DNA from: Streptomyces katrae
Lineage (GTDB): Bacteria > Actinomycetota > Actinomycetes > Streptomycetales > Streptomycetaceae
Direction of reading: 5' to 3'
NCBI RefSeq assembly: GCF_000717655.1
Contig: NZ_JNZY01000001.1
Coordinates: 186,001 to 250,000, forward strand
Length of the DNA stretch: 64,000 bases
Below the pieces are notes generated by a model, which saw nothing but the letters and a program-made list of their open reading frames with translations, was not told the DNA's origin and ran no database searches. The position numbers and the translations under genes are program-made. Shown here piece by piece: positions 1 through 9,614 of this stretch. Each line of letters opens with the position of its first letter. Within the stretch, counting starts at the first letter, position 1.

Positions 1-311
1 TACGCGTTCAGGAAGGCGCAGCCCCGGAAGTCCGGCTCCGAGAACCACTGGGCCAGCCAGTCGAAGACGGCCTCGACCGGATCGGCGGAATCCGCCACCG
101 CGCCGCGCAGGCTCGCCGTCCAGCGGCGGTCGCGGCGCTCGAGATAGGCCGCGACCAGGGCCTCCTTGGCCGGGAAGACCTTGTAGAGCCGCTTGAGCGG
201 CACCCCCGACTCCGTGCGGATGCGGTCCATGCCGACGGCCTGGATGCCCTCCGCGTAGAACAGCGCCTCCGCCGCGTCCAGCAGCCGGGTGCGGGCCTCT
301 TCGTCGTTCAT
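1..311 (-). CDS. TetR/AcrR family regulator, 3' part cut by window edge
   Basis: Only the first 103 residues are visible; the rest lies left of the window. The start codon is the ATG read on the minus strand at 309-311. Residues about 8-55 form a TetR-type helix-turn-helix (core IRTESGVPLKRLYKVF), followed by the beginning of the ligand-binding domain with the sequence FRGCAFLNA, common in this family's C-terminal half. It is a one-component DNA-binding repressor and faces a DUF1348 gene across 109 bases that hold two nearly identical palindromes, which are the probable operators. The inducer cannot be inferred. Confidence 0.9.
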   Translation of the reverse strand, partial: MNDEEARTRLLDAAEALFYAEGIQAVGMDRIRTESGVPLKRLYKVFPAKEALVAAYLERRDRRWTASLRGAVADSADPVEAVFDWLAQWFSEPDFRGCAFLNA

Positions 312-341
312 GAAGGCAGCGTAGCCCAGAACCGCTTGCGC

Positions 342-359
342 AGAGAACGGTCGTTCTCT
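342..359. promoter_or_regulatory. Palindromic operator 1 of the tetR/DUF1348 divergent promoter
   Basis: The sequence AGAGAACGGTCGTTCTCT is an inverted repeat with only the two central bases unpaired. It shares its GAGAACG half-site with a second palindrome centred 33 bp (about three helix turns) away. Placement between a tetR gene and its divergent neighbour makes it a likely TetR operator (inference). Confidence 0.75.
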
Positions 360-375
360 ATCGTCGCTCCCTGTT

Positions 376-391
376 GAGAACGATCGTTCTC
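376..391. promoter_or_regulatory. Palindromic operator 2 of the tetR/DUF1348 divergent promoter
   Basis: GAGAACGATCGTTCTC is a perfect 16-bp palindrome, same half-site as the element at 342-359. It lies 29 bases upstream of the DUF1348 start, so occupancy would overlap or abut that gene's promoter. Confidence 0.78.
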
Positions 392-420
392 CATCCCCTC
401 CGTCCGACCGAGGTGCGCCC

Positions 421-846
421 ATGACCGACCACGCAGTACGCCCGCCCGTGCCGCCGTTCACCGAGGAATCCGCCCGGGCCAAGGTCCAGGCCGCCGAGGA
501 CGCCTGGAACAGCCGCGACCCCGAACGCGTCGCCCTCGCCTACACCGAGAACTCGTTCTGGCGCAACCGTGACCGCTTCCTCAGCGGCCGCGACGAGATC
601 CGGGAGTTCCTCACCGAGAAGTGGGAGCGCGAGCTCGACTACCGGCTCCGCAAGGAGCTCTGGGCGTACACCGACAACCGGATCTCCGTCCGCTTCGAGT
701 ACGAGTGGCACGACGCCGCCGGCCAGTGGTGGCGCAGCCACGGCAACGAGCAGTGGGAGTTCGACCGCGACGGGCTGATGCGCCGCCGCGAAGCCAGCAT
801 CAACGACATCCCGATCACCGCCGAGGACCGCCGCCTCACCTGGTGA
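421..846 (+). CDS. DUF1348 / SnoaL-like (NTF2-fold) family protein
   Basis: This 141-residue protein fits the full length of the DUF1348 family, small single-domain proteins of the NTF2/SnoaL cone fold. Visible family features are the helix [25 protein letters not shown] at the N terminus (in pieces) and the Trp-rich strand segment [21 protein letters not shown] in the middle. The biochemical role of the family is unknown; the fold can hold small hydrophobic molecules. The gene starts about 110 bases from a divergent tetR gene with two palindromic sites between them, so it is probably that regulator's target. It stops well before the next gene. Confidence 0.88.
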   Translation: MTDHAVRPPVPPFTEESARAKVQAAEDAWNSRDPERVALAYTENSFWRNRDRFLSGRDEIREFLTEKWERELDYRLRKELWAYTDNRISVRFEYEWHDAAGQWWRSHGNEQWEFDRDGLMRRREASINDIPITAEDRRLTW

Positions 847-933
847 CCCGCGGGGAGGTGTGCCGTTCGCCGGCCCGCGGTATGTCTCCGCGCGGGCCCT
901 CGGCCCCCGGTGTCCCAGGTGAGGAGACTCGGC

Positions 934-1707
934 GTGGCGCGGGCTCGTGTGAACGGCGTGGACCTCTGCTGCGAGGTCGTGGGCGAGGGTGAACCCCTGG
1001 TCCTGGTCCACGGCTCGTGGGTCGACCACGAGCCCTGGCGGTTCGTCGTCCCCCGCCTCGCGCAGTCGTTCCGCGTACTCGTCTACGACCGGCGCGGCCA
1101 CAGCCGTAGCGAGCGCCCGCCGGGCCGGGGCAGCCGGCGGCAGGACGAGGACGGCCTCGCGTCGCTCATCGAGACCCTCGGCGCGCCGGCCCACGTGGCC
1201 GGGAACTCCTTCGGGGCCTCGACGGCGCTCGGCCTGGCCTCCCGTCGCCCCGAGCTGCTGCGCAGCCTGGCCGCGCACGAGCTCATGGGCATCGTCGGTG
1301 ACGAGGACCGGGAGCTGCGCCCGGTGCTCCAAGCCATGGAGGCCGCCGTCGGCGCAAGCGGTTCGTGGACGACGTCGTCATCGGACCGGGCGGCTGGGAG
1401 CTGCTGCCGGAACCGTTCCGCGAGACGTTCACAGCGAACGCGCCCACCTTCCTGGACGAACACGGCGACCCGGACTGGGCGAGCCTCGACCTCGCCCGCC
1501 TCTCCGGCTACGAGGGCCCTGCCCTGCTCACCTTCGGCAGCGAGAGCCCGCCGTGGTTCCCGGTGATCGTCGGCAAGCTCGCCACCGCGCTCGGCGGCCG
1601 TGCGCAGATGCGGACGCTGGTGGGGGACGGCCACGTCCCCCACCTCACCCCTCCCGGACCGCTATGCCGACGACCTCACGGCGTTCATCCGGTCCTCGGG
1701 GCCGTAG
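934..1707 (+). pseudogene. Alpha/beta hydrolase, broken by two compensating frameshifts
   Basis: The protein reads as an alpha/beta hydrolase only if the frame changes twice. The first frame (from GTG 934, preceded by GAGGAG) gives the oxyanion-loop HGSW, the strand RVLVYDRRGHSRS and the nucleophile elbow GNSFGAS (Ser about 92). Near 1350 homology moves to another frame (FVDDVVIGPGGWELLP), which carries the catalytic-His segment VGDGHVPHL; near 1650, in a C-rich run, it returns to the first frame and ends with YADDLTAFIRSSGP before a stop. Either the gene is decaying or the sequence has two indel errors; the intact flanking motifs favour a recent event or an error. A start at GTG 910 is also open, but 934 has the better ribosome site. 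Confidence 0.75.
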
Positions 1708-1730
1708 GCGCCGAGTTCCGCGGTGGTCAC

Positions 1731-1922
1731 CTACAGCAGGTGGTCGGCCTTGCCCGCCTTGATGTCCCGGATCATCTGCCGGAGCGCGTCCGCCGTGTCG
1801 CTGAGGTACGCGTCCTCCTGACCGGCCACGGCGATGTAGCTCCCGCCCTCCCCGTCCACCCCGATCCGGTAACAGGAATTGCCTTCCCCGCAGAACGGCT
1901 CTTCCCAGGTCACGGTGGTCAT
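1731..1922 (-). CDS. DUF397 small protein of a WhiJ-like cluster
   Basis: A 63-residue protein resembling DUF397: an N-terminal W-E-x-P-x-C segment, GEGNSCYRIGVDGEGGSYIAV in the middle (in pieces) and a C-terminal helix DALRQMIRDIKAGKADHLL. The ATG at 1922 is preferred because GAGAGGGG lies at the right distance; a GTG at 1937 is in frame. It directly follows an XRE regulator with which it shares a tight junction, the normal arrangement in Streptomyces WhiJ/AbaA-type clusters, where a DUF397 protein accompanies and probably modulates the DNA-binding partner. Molecular function is not established. Confidence 0.85.
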   Translation of the reverse strand: MTTVTWEEPFCGEGNSCYRIGVDGEGGSYIAVAGQEDAYLSDTADALRQMIRDIKAGKADHLL

Positions 1923-1933
1923 GGAGTCCCCTC

Positions 1934-2785
1934 TCACAGCTGGCTTGCGACGGTTCGGATGAGGTCCCGGGAGGCGTCGGCGGACAAGGCCAGGCTTTCC
2001 ATCAGAGCGAAGTGGGCGCGGTACTTCAGGAGTTGTGCCTCCGCATGGATGAAGTCAGGGCCATGTGAGTTGTCGACCTGAACGGTGTCTAGCTGCGCTG
2101 TCGGGCCCTCCGCGTAAATCACGGTCTGCCCGGCACCCGGGAAGCCTCCCGCGTCGAACGGAAGAACGAGCACCGTCACATTGTCCTGCTCGGACCGGTT
2201 GAGCAAGTGGTCGAGCTGAGCACGCAAGACGGCGCGCCCGCCGAACTGCATACGCAAGGCGGCTTCATGCACCACGGCTACGAACTCGGGTGCGTTCTCA
2301 CGATCCAGGACTTGCTGGCGCTCGATGCGCAGTGCCAGCCGCAGTGCGACCTCGTGCTCCGGCAGGGGAGGAATGACCATCCGGAATACGGCGAGTGCAT
2401 GGTCTGAGGTCTGTAGAAGCCCGGGCATGTGAATGGAGTAGGCGCCCCGCATGCGGGTGCAGTGAGCTTCCATTGCCGCGATGTCCAGGAGGCCCTGCGG
2501 GAGTTGACCCCGGTAGCGATCCCACCACTGGCGCCCGGTGGGCTGCGCCATTTCCATCAGCCCTGAGAGGTACAGCTCATCGGTCACCTCGCAGTTACAG
2601 GCCAGCGTCCGCAGACGCTCGGCCGAGATGGCGCGCGTACCTGACTCCATGGCGGAGATGGCTCCCCGGTCCACGCCAAGCAGCCCGGCTGCAAACTCGG
2701 CCGAAACCCCGGCAGCCGTACGCATCCTGCGTAGCTCGTACCCCAACCTCTTCTGGCGCTCTGTCGTGGCAGTCCTCGCGGTCAT
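1934..2785 (-). CDS. XRE-family regulator with DUF5753 domain (WhiJ/Scr1-like)
   Basis: 283 residues. The N-terminal third (about 12-70) is an XRE helix-turn-helix: LRRMRTAAGVSAEFAAGLLG then VDRGAISAMESGTRAI. The rest is the DUF5753 effector domain with typical strings MRGAYSIHMPGLLQTSDHA and FVAVVHEAALRMQFGG. Together with the downstream DUF397 gene and the divergent ATP-binding gene it forms a WhiJ-like triad, a family expanded in Streptomyces and linked to sporulation and antibiotic control. A 16-bp palindrome lies 64 bases upstream of its start and is the likely autoregulatory operator. The specific target regulon cannot be told from the sequence. Confidence 0.93.
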   Translation of the reverse strand: MTARTATTERQKRLGYELRRMRTAAGVSAEFAAGLLGVDRGAISAMESGTRAISAERLRTLACNCEVTDELYLSGLMEMAQPTGRQWWDRYRGQLPQGLLDIAAMEAHCTRMRGAYSIHMPGLLQTSDHALAVFRMVIPPLPEHEVALRLALRIERQQVLDRENAPEFVAVVHEAALRMQFGGRAVLRAQLDHLLNRSEQDNVTVLVLPFDAGGFPGAGQTVIYAEGPTAQLDTVQVDNSHGPDFIHAEAQLLKYRAHFALMESLALSADASRDLIRTVASQL

Positions 2786-2848
2786 GCCGTGAAGTCTTGC
2801 GCCTTAAGCGCCTCTCTGGCCACGAGAGGCTGACTTCTCCCGTCGGGA

Positions 2849-2864
2849 GGGCCAAATTTGGCCC
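2849..2864. promoter_or_regulatory. Perfect 16-bp palindrome, probable WhiJ-like operator
   Basis: GGGCCAAATTTGGCCC is a perfect inverted repeat with an A/T centre in otherwise GC-rich DNA. It lies between the XRE gene (start 2785) and the ATP-binding gene (start 2994), so one site could control both directions. Confidence 0.7.
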
Positions 2865-2993
2865 GCTCACGCTACATTGGGTAACGCACCGCTCACGCAA
2901 CGGGAGTTGAAGTGCATCGCTACGGCATGCGCATGCTGCGGCGACGGGCCACCACCCCGCGGCGGAGCCACTCGCAACCACAGGGAGTTCGCG

Positions 2994-3542
2994 ATGCTCA
3001 ATCCCTTCATGCAGTCGGCCCAGGGCCGGTTCACGGGCTGCCCGGCCTCGCCGGAAGCGCCCGCAGGGGACGAGCCGCCCCCGCCGGACGCGCTGACGTG
3101 CAGCCTTACCGTGCCCGGCGAGGCGTACAGCGCGCAGATCGCCCGCCGGACCGTACGGTCCGCCCTGCACGCGCACCGGCTGGATGCGATCGCGGTCGCC
3201 GCCGAGCAGGTCACCGGTGAACTTCTCGCCGCATCCTGGCATCTGGACCCCGGGCGGAGTCTCTACCTCTCTGTTCGGTATCGGGACGATGCATTGCGGC
3301 TCACCGTTTACGACGGCCACGCGGCCCACTCCCACCCCCGGCTGGCCGCCCACTGCGAGGCCCGGCGGCGGGCGGCCCTGCGGCTCATGGCCGTCGTCGT
3401 CCGCGAGTGCGGCGGGGCCTGGGGCTTCGGGGAGTCCCGGGAGCCGGACGGCGGGACCCGGACCTGGGCGTCGCTTCCCCGGGCCGGTGCCCTCGGCTAC
3501 GGCGAACCGGACGGTGGGCGATCCGGCCACCGCCCGGGATGA
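2994..3542 (+). CDS. Degenerate GHKL ATP-binding (anti-sigma-type) regulator
   Basis: A 182-residue protein similar in layout to the SpoIIAB/RsbW-like ATP-binding proteins that accompany WhiJ-type regulators. ATG 2994 is chosen because AGGGAG ends six bases upstream; upstream in-frame codons give an unrelated Cys-rich extension. The fold can be followed: helix with EQVTGELLAASWHL, strands SLYLSVRYRDDALRLTVYDG, and a C-terminal strand TRTWASLPR. Compared with active members, the N-box lacks its usual Asn (ELVTNA is replaced by ELLAAS) and the Gly-rich ATP lid is poor, so nucleotide binding may be weak or lost. It stands divergent from the XRE/DUF397 pair. Confidence 0.75.
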   Translation: MLNPFMQSAQGRFTGCPASPEAPAGDEPPPPDALTCSLTVPGEAYSAQIARRTVRSALHAHRLDAIAVAAEQVTGELLAASWHLDPGRSLYLSVRYRDDALRLTVYDGHAAHSHPRLAAHCEARRRAALRLMAVVVRECGGAWGFGESREPDGGTRTWASLPRAGALGYGEPDGGRSGHRPG

Positions 3543-3675
3543 GACCGGGCCGGTCGCACCGAAGGGCATTTCCCGGATGGCGACCGGAGGTCATCTCCAC
3601 CATGCCCGCGGGCCGCCCTCGGCCCGCCCGCGCCCGGAACGGTCGAGCGCCCGTTCTCGTGCCCGGAAGGCGGTG

Positions 3676-4254
3676 TCAGGATGCCTCGTGCGCCTGCGTG
3701 ATCAGGTCCGTGGCGACCTCCAGGGCCGCCAGGCGGGTCTCCTCCGGGTCGCCCTCCACGTGCTGGAGGAACATCATCCCCGCGTGCAGCGTGAACAGCG
3801 CGCTCACGCACCGCACCTGGTCCGTCAGGGGCCCGTCCTCCGTGCGGAGCAGCTCGACCAGCGTGAACAGCCGGCGCTTCACCGTCTCGCCGATGCTCAG
3901 CTCCCGCATCGTCGCCTGATTCTCCTGCATGAAGCGGTACAGCGGCGCGCCCGCCGCCATCGCCTCGCTGTAGCGCCGGAGCACCTCGCGCTTCATGTCC
4001 AGCGTCGGCGGCTGCTGCTTCGCCCAGTCGATCAGCTCGTCGATCGGCCTCGTCAGGTCCTCGAAGACGCTGATGATGATGTCTTCCTTGGTCTTGAAGT
4101 GGTAGTACAGCGCCGCCTTCGTGACGTCCAGCCGCTCCGCGATCTCGCGCAGCGAGGTCTTCTCGTACCCCTGCTCGGCGAAGAGCTCCAGTGCGATGTC
4201 CTGGATGCGCTGGCGCGTGTTGCCGCGGCGCGCCGGCGGACTGCTGCTGGACAT
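3676..4254 (-). CDS. TetR-family repressor of the adjacent drug exporter
   Basis: 192 residues. An N-terminal TetR helix-turn-helix is clear at about 12-58 (TSLREIAERLDVTKAALYYHF), followed by an all-helical effector domain. The ATG at 4254 has GGGGAG upstream; an upstream TTG gives four extra residues only. The gene is divergent from an MFS multidrug exporter and the 119-base gap contains a long inverted repeat, the arrangement of repressor plus drug-inducible pump. Repression of itself and the pump is inferred from placement. Confidence 0.92.
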   Translation of the reverse strand: MSSSSPPARRGNTRQRIQDIALELFAEQGYEKTSLREIAERLDVTKAALYYHFKTKEDIIISVFEDLTRPIDELIDWAKQQPPTLDMKREVLRRYSEAMAAGAPLYRFMQENQATMRELSIGETVKRRLFTLVELLRTEDGPLTDQVRCVSALFTLHAGMMFLQHVEGDPEETRLAALEVATDLITQAHEAS

Positions 4255-4270
4255 GGCTCTCCCCAAACTA

Positions 4271-5957
<1,687 letters not shown>

Positions 5958-5976
5958 CCACGCCCTGCGTTCACCA

Positions 5977-6015
5977 GCCCGGCCCCGGCGGATTTCCGCC
6001 GGGGCCGGGCTTTTT
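5977..6015 (+). terminator. Rho-independent terminator of the MFS gene
   Basis: Arms 5977-5991 and 5996-6010 are perfectly complementary (15 bp, GC-rich) around a short A/T loop, directly followed by TTTTT at 6011-6015. Confidence 0.92.
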
Positions 6016-6235
6016 GCTGCGCCGAAGCCGGGTACCCATGGGTTCGGTGAACGCGGGTGATACAGGGGAGGTTGATGTGGTTCCGCCCTGTTTCAGGTGG
6101 GGTTCAAATCGGGGCGATCAAGGACCAAGGTCATATTAACTGGATTTTATGGGGGAATGAGTGGGAACCCCATCGCTTCGCGGGTCGTCCTGGAGTGCAG
6201 AGCGCACACAAGAGCGGATGGGGAGGGGACGGTTC

Positions 6236-7099
6236 ATGGGCTTCATGGCGCGCGCGAACAGGCAGGGCATCCGGGCCGGGGCAGTGGTCGTGGCCGCGGC
6301 CGCCGCAGTGGCCGGGACGGTGTGGGGGGTGACGGCCCTCGTGGAACCGGGGCCCGCCCGGCCCGGGAACGCGGCACGCCAGACCGACACCGCTGGCACG
6401 GGCGGCGGTTCGGACGACGGCGCGAAAGGCGGCGGCGCCCAAGGCACAGGCGGCGGCGACGCGCCGCAGTCGCGGATACCCGACGGCATAGCGCACGCCT
6501 CCGAGAGCGGCGGCAACGCCGTCAACATCACCATCGACGACGGCCCCGACCCCCAGTGGACCCCCAAGGTCCTCGAGGTGCTGAAGAAGTACGACGTGAA
6601 GGCGACCTTCTGCATGATCGGGCCGCAGGCCAAGGCCCACCCCGACCTCGTCAAGAGGGTCGTCGCGGGCGGCCACCGGCTCTGCGACCACACCATGAAC
6701 CACGACACGGCCATGGACAGGAAGCCCGTCGACTACCAGGAGAAGCAGATCCTGGACGCGAAGAAGATGATCGAGGACGCCGCGGGCGGCGGCGCCGAGG
6801 TGGCGTACTACCGCGCCCCCGGCGGCGCGTTCACCCCCGACAGCCGCCGCATCGCCGCCGCGCACGGCATGCGCCCGCTCGGATGGAACGTCGACACCAA
6901 GGACTTCGGGAAGCCGGGCGTCGCCGCCATCGTCAACGCGGTCAAGTCCGAGATGGGCAACGGCCCGACCGTCCTCTTCCACGACGGGGGCGGCAACCGT
7001 GCCCAGACCGTCGCGGCCCTCGACCAGGTGCTCGCCTGGCTCAAGGACCAGGGCCGACCCACCGGCTTCCCCGTCCGCACCGCCCCGGACGCCTCCTGA
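6236..7099 (+). CDS. Membrane-anchored polysaccharide deacetylase (NodB domain)
   Basis: 287 residues. Residues about 12-36 are an N-terminal membrane anchor or signal segment, 40-90 a Gly/Ala-rich linker, and 95-285 a NodB carbohydrate-esterase-4 domain. The five catalytic motifs are visible: TIDDGPD (metal-binding Asp), HTMNH (metal His pair), YRAPGGAF, WNVDTKDF and LFHDGGG. Such enzymes remove N-acetyl groups from peptidoglycan or chitin-like polymers outside the cell. ATG 6236 is preferred, with GGGGAGGGGA just upstream; earlier in-frame starts lack a ribosome site. The preceding 220 bases contain an unusually A/T-rich patch (about 6131-6153) that may hold the promoter. Confidence 0.93.
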   Translation: MGFMARANRQGIRAGAVVVAAAAAVAGTVWGVTALVEPGPARPGNAARQTDTAGTGGGSDDGAKGGGAQGTGGGDAPQSRIPDGIAHASESGGNAVNITIDDGPDPQWTPKVLEVLKKYDVKATFCMIGPQAKAHPDLVKRVVAGGHRLCDHTMNHDTAMDRKPVDYQEKQILDAKKMIEDAAGGGAEVAYYRAPGGAFTPDSRRIAAAHGMRPLGWNVDTKDFGKPGVAAIVNAVKSEMGNGPTVLFHDGGGNRAQTVAALDQVLAWLKDQGRPTGFPVRTAPDAS

Positions 7100-7199
7100 C
7101 ACGCCGTCCGGCGGCGAACGGGTGAAGGTCGCCGTCCCGCCGCCGCCCACGGTGTTCCCTGGTCGCGCACACAGCCCGTACGACCGCCAGGAGCTCCGC

Positions 7200-7523
7200 G
7201 TGATCGCGCCGAACCAGCTGACCGACCCCATCGTCCGCGCCTTCGTCACCGCCGTCAACGCGGGTGACCAGAGCGCCTTCCGTGCCGTCCTCGCCGAGGG
7301 CGCGACCATGTCCGACGACGGCTCCGACCGCGACCTCACCCAGTGGGCCGAGAAGGAGATCTGGTCCTCCAACGGCCACATGGACATCGAGACCGAGGCC
7401 GACGGCGGCCGTGCCCTCGTCGCCAACTACCGCAACGACACGTGGGGCGAGATGCGCACCGCATGGCGGTTCACCGTCACCGGCGACGGCCGCATCAGCC
7501 GCTTCGAAACGGGTCAGGCCTGA
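7200..7523 (+). CDS. Small NTF2-like / SnoaL-fold protein
   Basis: A 107-residue single-domain protein that looks NTF2-like: helix LTDPIVRAFVTAVNAGDQSAF (in pieces), a Trp-containing middle and terminal strands WRFTVTGDGRISRFETGQA. GTG 7200 is chosen because AGGAG lies six bases upstream. It lies 100 bases after the deacetylase in the same direction and its last ten bases overlap the 3' end of the convergent serine hydrolase gene. No specific function can be given. Confidence 0.8.
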   Translation: MIAPNQLTDPIVRAFVTAVNAGDQSAFRAVLAEGATMSDDGSDRDLTQWAEKEIWSSNGHMDIETEADGGRALVANYRNDTWGEMRTAWRFTVTGDGRISRFETGQA

Positions 7524-8692
7524 CCCGTCGCCCCCGCTGCCGCGGCCGCCCGCAGCACCGCCGCCGTCAGGCGGCCGTTCTCCGGCGCGGCCCCGCCGGG
7601 GAAGGCGAACCGGCGGCGCGTGTACCCGTACGCGAGCCCCGTCGCCGGGTCCGCCCACCCCAGCCCGCCCGACGCGCCGCAGTGCCCGAAAGCCTGCGGG
7701 CCCACCGCGTGCTGCCGCTCGAAGCCCAGCCCGAAGTGGTCCGTCTCGGCGGTCACCCGGTCCTCGCCCGGGGTGTGGGGCCGAGCGAACTCGGCCGCCG
7801 TCTCCGGCTTCAGCAGCGGAGGCCGGCCGTCCAGCCCGCTGATCGCGGCCGCGTACATCCCCGCGACGCCGCGCCCCGTGCCGATGCCGCCGGCCGACGC
7901 CGGGCCCAGCGCCTTCACCTTCGGGTGGTTGCCGTACTCCAGCAGGTCCATCGCCGGATCCCGGTGCGCATTGAAGGCGACCGGCAGCAGCTCCGGCACG
8001 GCCGCCCCGGCCATCGCCGTCAGCTGCTCGGGCGTGGGGAGCATCTCCAGGACCGGCTTCCAGCGGCCCTCCAGCTGCTGCGGCAGGCCCATGTACAGGT
8101 CCAGCCCGTACGGCGCGCGGATCCGCTCCTCGAACACCTCCTGGAGGGACCTGCCCGTGGCCCGCCGCACCACCTCGCCGATCAGCGCGCCGATCACGAA
8201 GGCGTGGTACCCGTACGCCGTCCCCGGTTCCCAGTACGGCTCCTGCCCGGCCAGCCGCGCCGCGATCAGCGCGTCGTCTGCGATCTCCGCGTAGTCGAAG
8301 CCCTCGGCGCTGTTGACCAGTCCGGCCTGGTGCGAGACCAGCTGCCGCACCGTCAGCCGCTCCTTGCCGCCGCCCGTGAACTCCGGCCAGTACTCCGAGA
8401 CACGGCGCTCCAGCTCCAGTACGCCCTCCTGCACGAGCAGCGCCACCACCAGGTGCGCGCCGCCCTTGGTGATCGAGTAGACCCCGGTGAGGGTGTCGGC
8501 GCCGGTGTCCTCGCCGGCCCACAGGTCCACGACGCGGCGGCCGTCCCGGTACACCGCCAGCTGCGCCTCGGGAGAGTGCGCCTCGGCCGCGACGAAGGCC
8601 TCGAACTCCTCTCTCACGGGCTCCCAGCCCGCCGCCACCGTGCCGTACACGTTCGTACCCGCACCCGCACCCGCACCCGCACGCCCGCTCAT
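7514..8692 (-). CDS. Serine hydrolase, beta-lactamase/EstB-like family
   Basis: 392 residues of the class C beta-lactamase-related esterase family. The catalytic Ser-x-x-Lys is SITK at 73-76; the second motif is in the segment AYGYHAF, and the Gly-rich C-terminal motif is in FGHCGASGG. No signal peptide is visible, so it is probably cytoplasmic, as in many EstB-like esterases. Residues 5-12 are an Ala-Gly dipeptide run encoded by a hexanucleotide repeat next to the start. AGGGAG precedes the ATG at 8692. Substrate unknown; an esterase or peptidase role is inferred from the family. Confidence 0.9.
   Translation of the reverse strand: MSGRAGAGAGAGTNVYGTVAAGWEPVREEFEAFVAAEAHSPEAQLAVYRDGRRVVDLWAGEDTGADTLTGVYSITKGGAHLVVALLVQEGVLELERRVSEYWPEFTGGGKERLTVRQLVSHQAGLVNSAEGFDYAEIADDALIAARLAGQEPYWEPGTAYGYHAFVIGALIGEVVRRATGRSLQEVFEERIRAPYGLDLYMGLPQQLEGRWKPVLEMLPTPEQLTAMAGAAVPELLPVAFNAHRDPAMDLLEYGNHPKVKALGPASAGGIGTGRGVAGMYAAAISGLDGRPPLLKPETAAEFARPHTPGEDRVTAETDHFGLGFERQHAVGPQAFGHCGASGGLGWADPATGLAYGYTRRRFAFPGGAAPENGRLTAAVLRAAAAAGATGQA
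8655..8682. repeat. Hexanucleotide tandem repeat in the 5' end of the serine hydrolase gene
   Basis: The unit CCCGCA recurs about four to five times in direct succession and encodes alternating Ala-Gly on the minus strand. Gain or loss of one unit would keep the frame. Confidence 0.85.
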
Positions 8693-8834
8693 CGGGACTC
8701 CCTGTCGCTCGGTGTCGTCGCTTCACTCGCTGGAACGGAAGATGATCATGCGATATTCCGGAGCGCGGGCCCCGTACGGGTGAAAGCCCGCGCGGCCTCG
8801 TTGCAGCCCGCCGCGGGTCCCCGTTGGGCGGGGC

Positions 8835-9443
8835 ATGAAGCGCACCCGCATCGCCGCTGTCGCCCTCGCCACCGCCGCAGCGGCCCTCGGCCAGCCCGCC
8901 ACCGCCGCGGACGGTCCGTACCTGCAGGACCCGGCCGGCGGCGAGAAGGCGATGAAGTCGCAGTGGACCAAGGACGAGATGCACAAGCTGGAAGGACAGC
9001 TCCGCTTCCACCCCGGGATCCGGTACAGGACGGTGACCCGCCCCGGCCCCTCGGGCGCCTCCGAGTACGAGCGGCAGGTCGCCGACCCCAAGTCCCTGGG
9101 CTGGCAGCCCTCGTTCGACTTCGGCTGGGCGGTGTCGGACTCGCAGCTGGTGAAGAAGGCAGTGACGACCAAGGACGGCAGGCACCCGATCGTCGTGCAC
9201 GCCGTACTGCGCTCCGCGGACCACGCCAAGGCGGTCGAGGTGCGCCAGGAGCTGGCGGACCGGCCGGCGACGGGGCGCGCCAAGGTCGAGGGCGGAAAGC
9301 GGATCGCCTGTGACACCGGTGCTTACACGGTGGAGTGGTCGGTCACGCGCTCGGGCTACGGGACGCTCACGGGGACGCTGCGCTGGGACTCCAGCTGTGA
9401 GCAGTACCGGACGGCGTTCTCGACGGAGAACGGCAAGGTCTGA
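8835..9443 (+). CDS. Secreted protein of unknown function
   Basis: 202 residues. The first 25 residues are a Sec signal peptide (KRTR, then an Ala-rich core, cleavage likely after ATA-A). The mature part is hydrophilic, with Trp residues and two cysteines (IACDTG and DSSCEQY) about 45 residues apart that could form a disulfide. I recognise no family. It is divergent from the serine hydrolase and convergent with a binding-protein gene, so it is transcribed alone. Confidence 0.82.
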   Translation: MKRTRIAAVALATAAAALGQPATAADGPYLQDPAGGEKAMKSQWTKDEMHKLEGQLRFHPGIRYRTVTRPGPSGASEYERQVADPKSLGWQPSFDFGWAVSDSQLVKKAVTTKDGRHPIVVHAVLRSADHAKAVEVRQELADRPATGRAKVEGGKRIACDTGAYTVEWSVTRSGYGTLTGTLRWDSSCEQYRTAFSTENGKV

Positions 9444-9551
9444 GCCGGAGGCGGGCAGGGGGGCGGGAGAGGGCCGGCCGCCCCGTGCACCTTGTGAGTA
9501 CGCGGCGGGCGACTGGTCCGAGGCCTTGGATCAAGAGCCGTGGCAGCCATT

Positions 9552-9590
9552 CTGCCGCACGGGGTGCGATGCGGCAGGGACGAAAGTCCC
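9552..9590. terminator. Two adjacent hairpins between convergent genes
   Basis: CTGCCGCA (9552-9559) pairs with TGCGGCAG (9570-9577) over a 10-base loop; then GGGAC-GAAA-GTCCC (9577-9590) forms a 5-bp stem with a GNRA tetraloop. They share one base, so they may be alternatives. There is no T-tract. A role as a convergent terminator is inferred from position. Confidence 0.5.
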
Positions 9591-9614
9591 GTGTCGGGCG
9601 GGAAGTTCAGAGTT

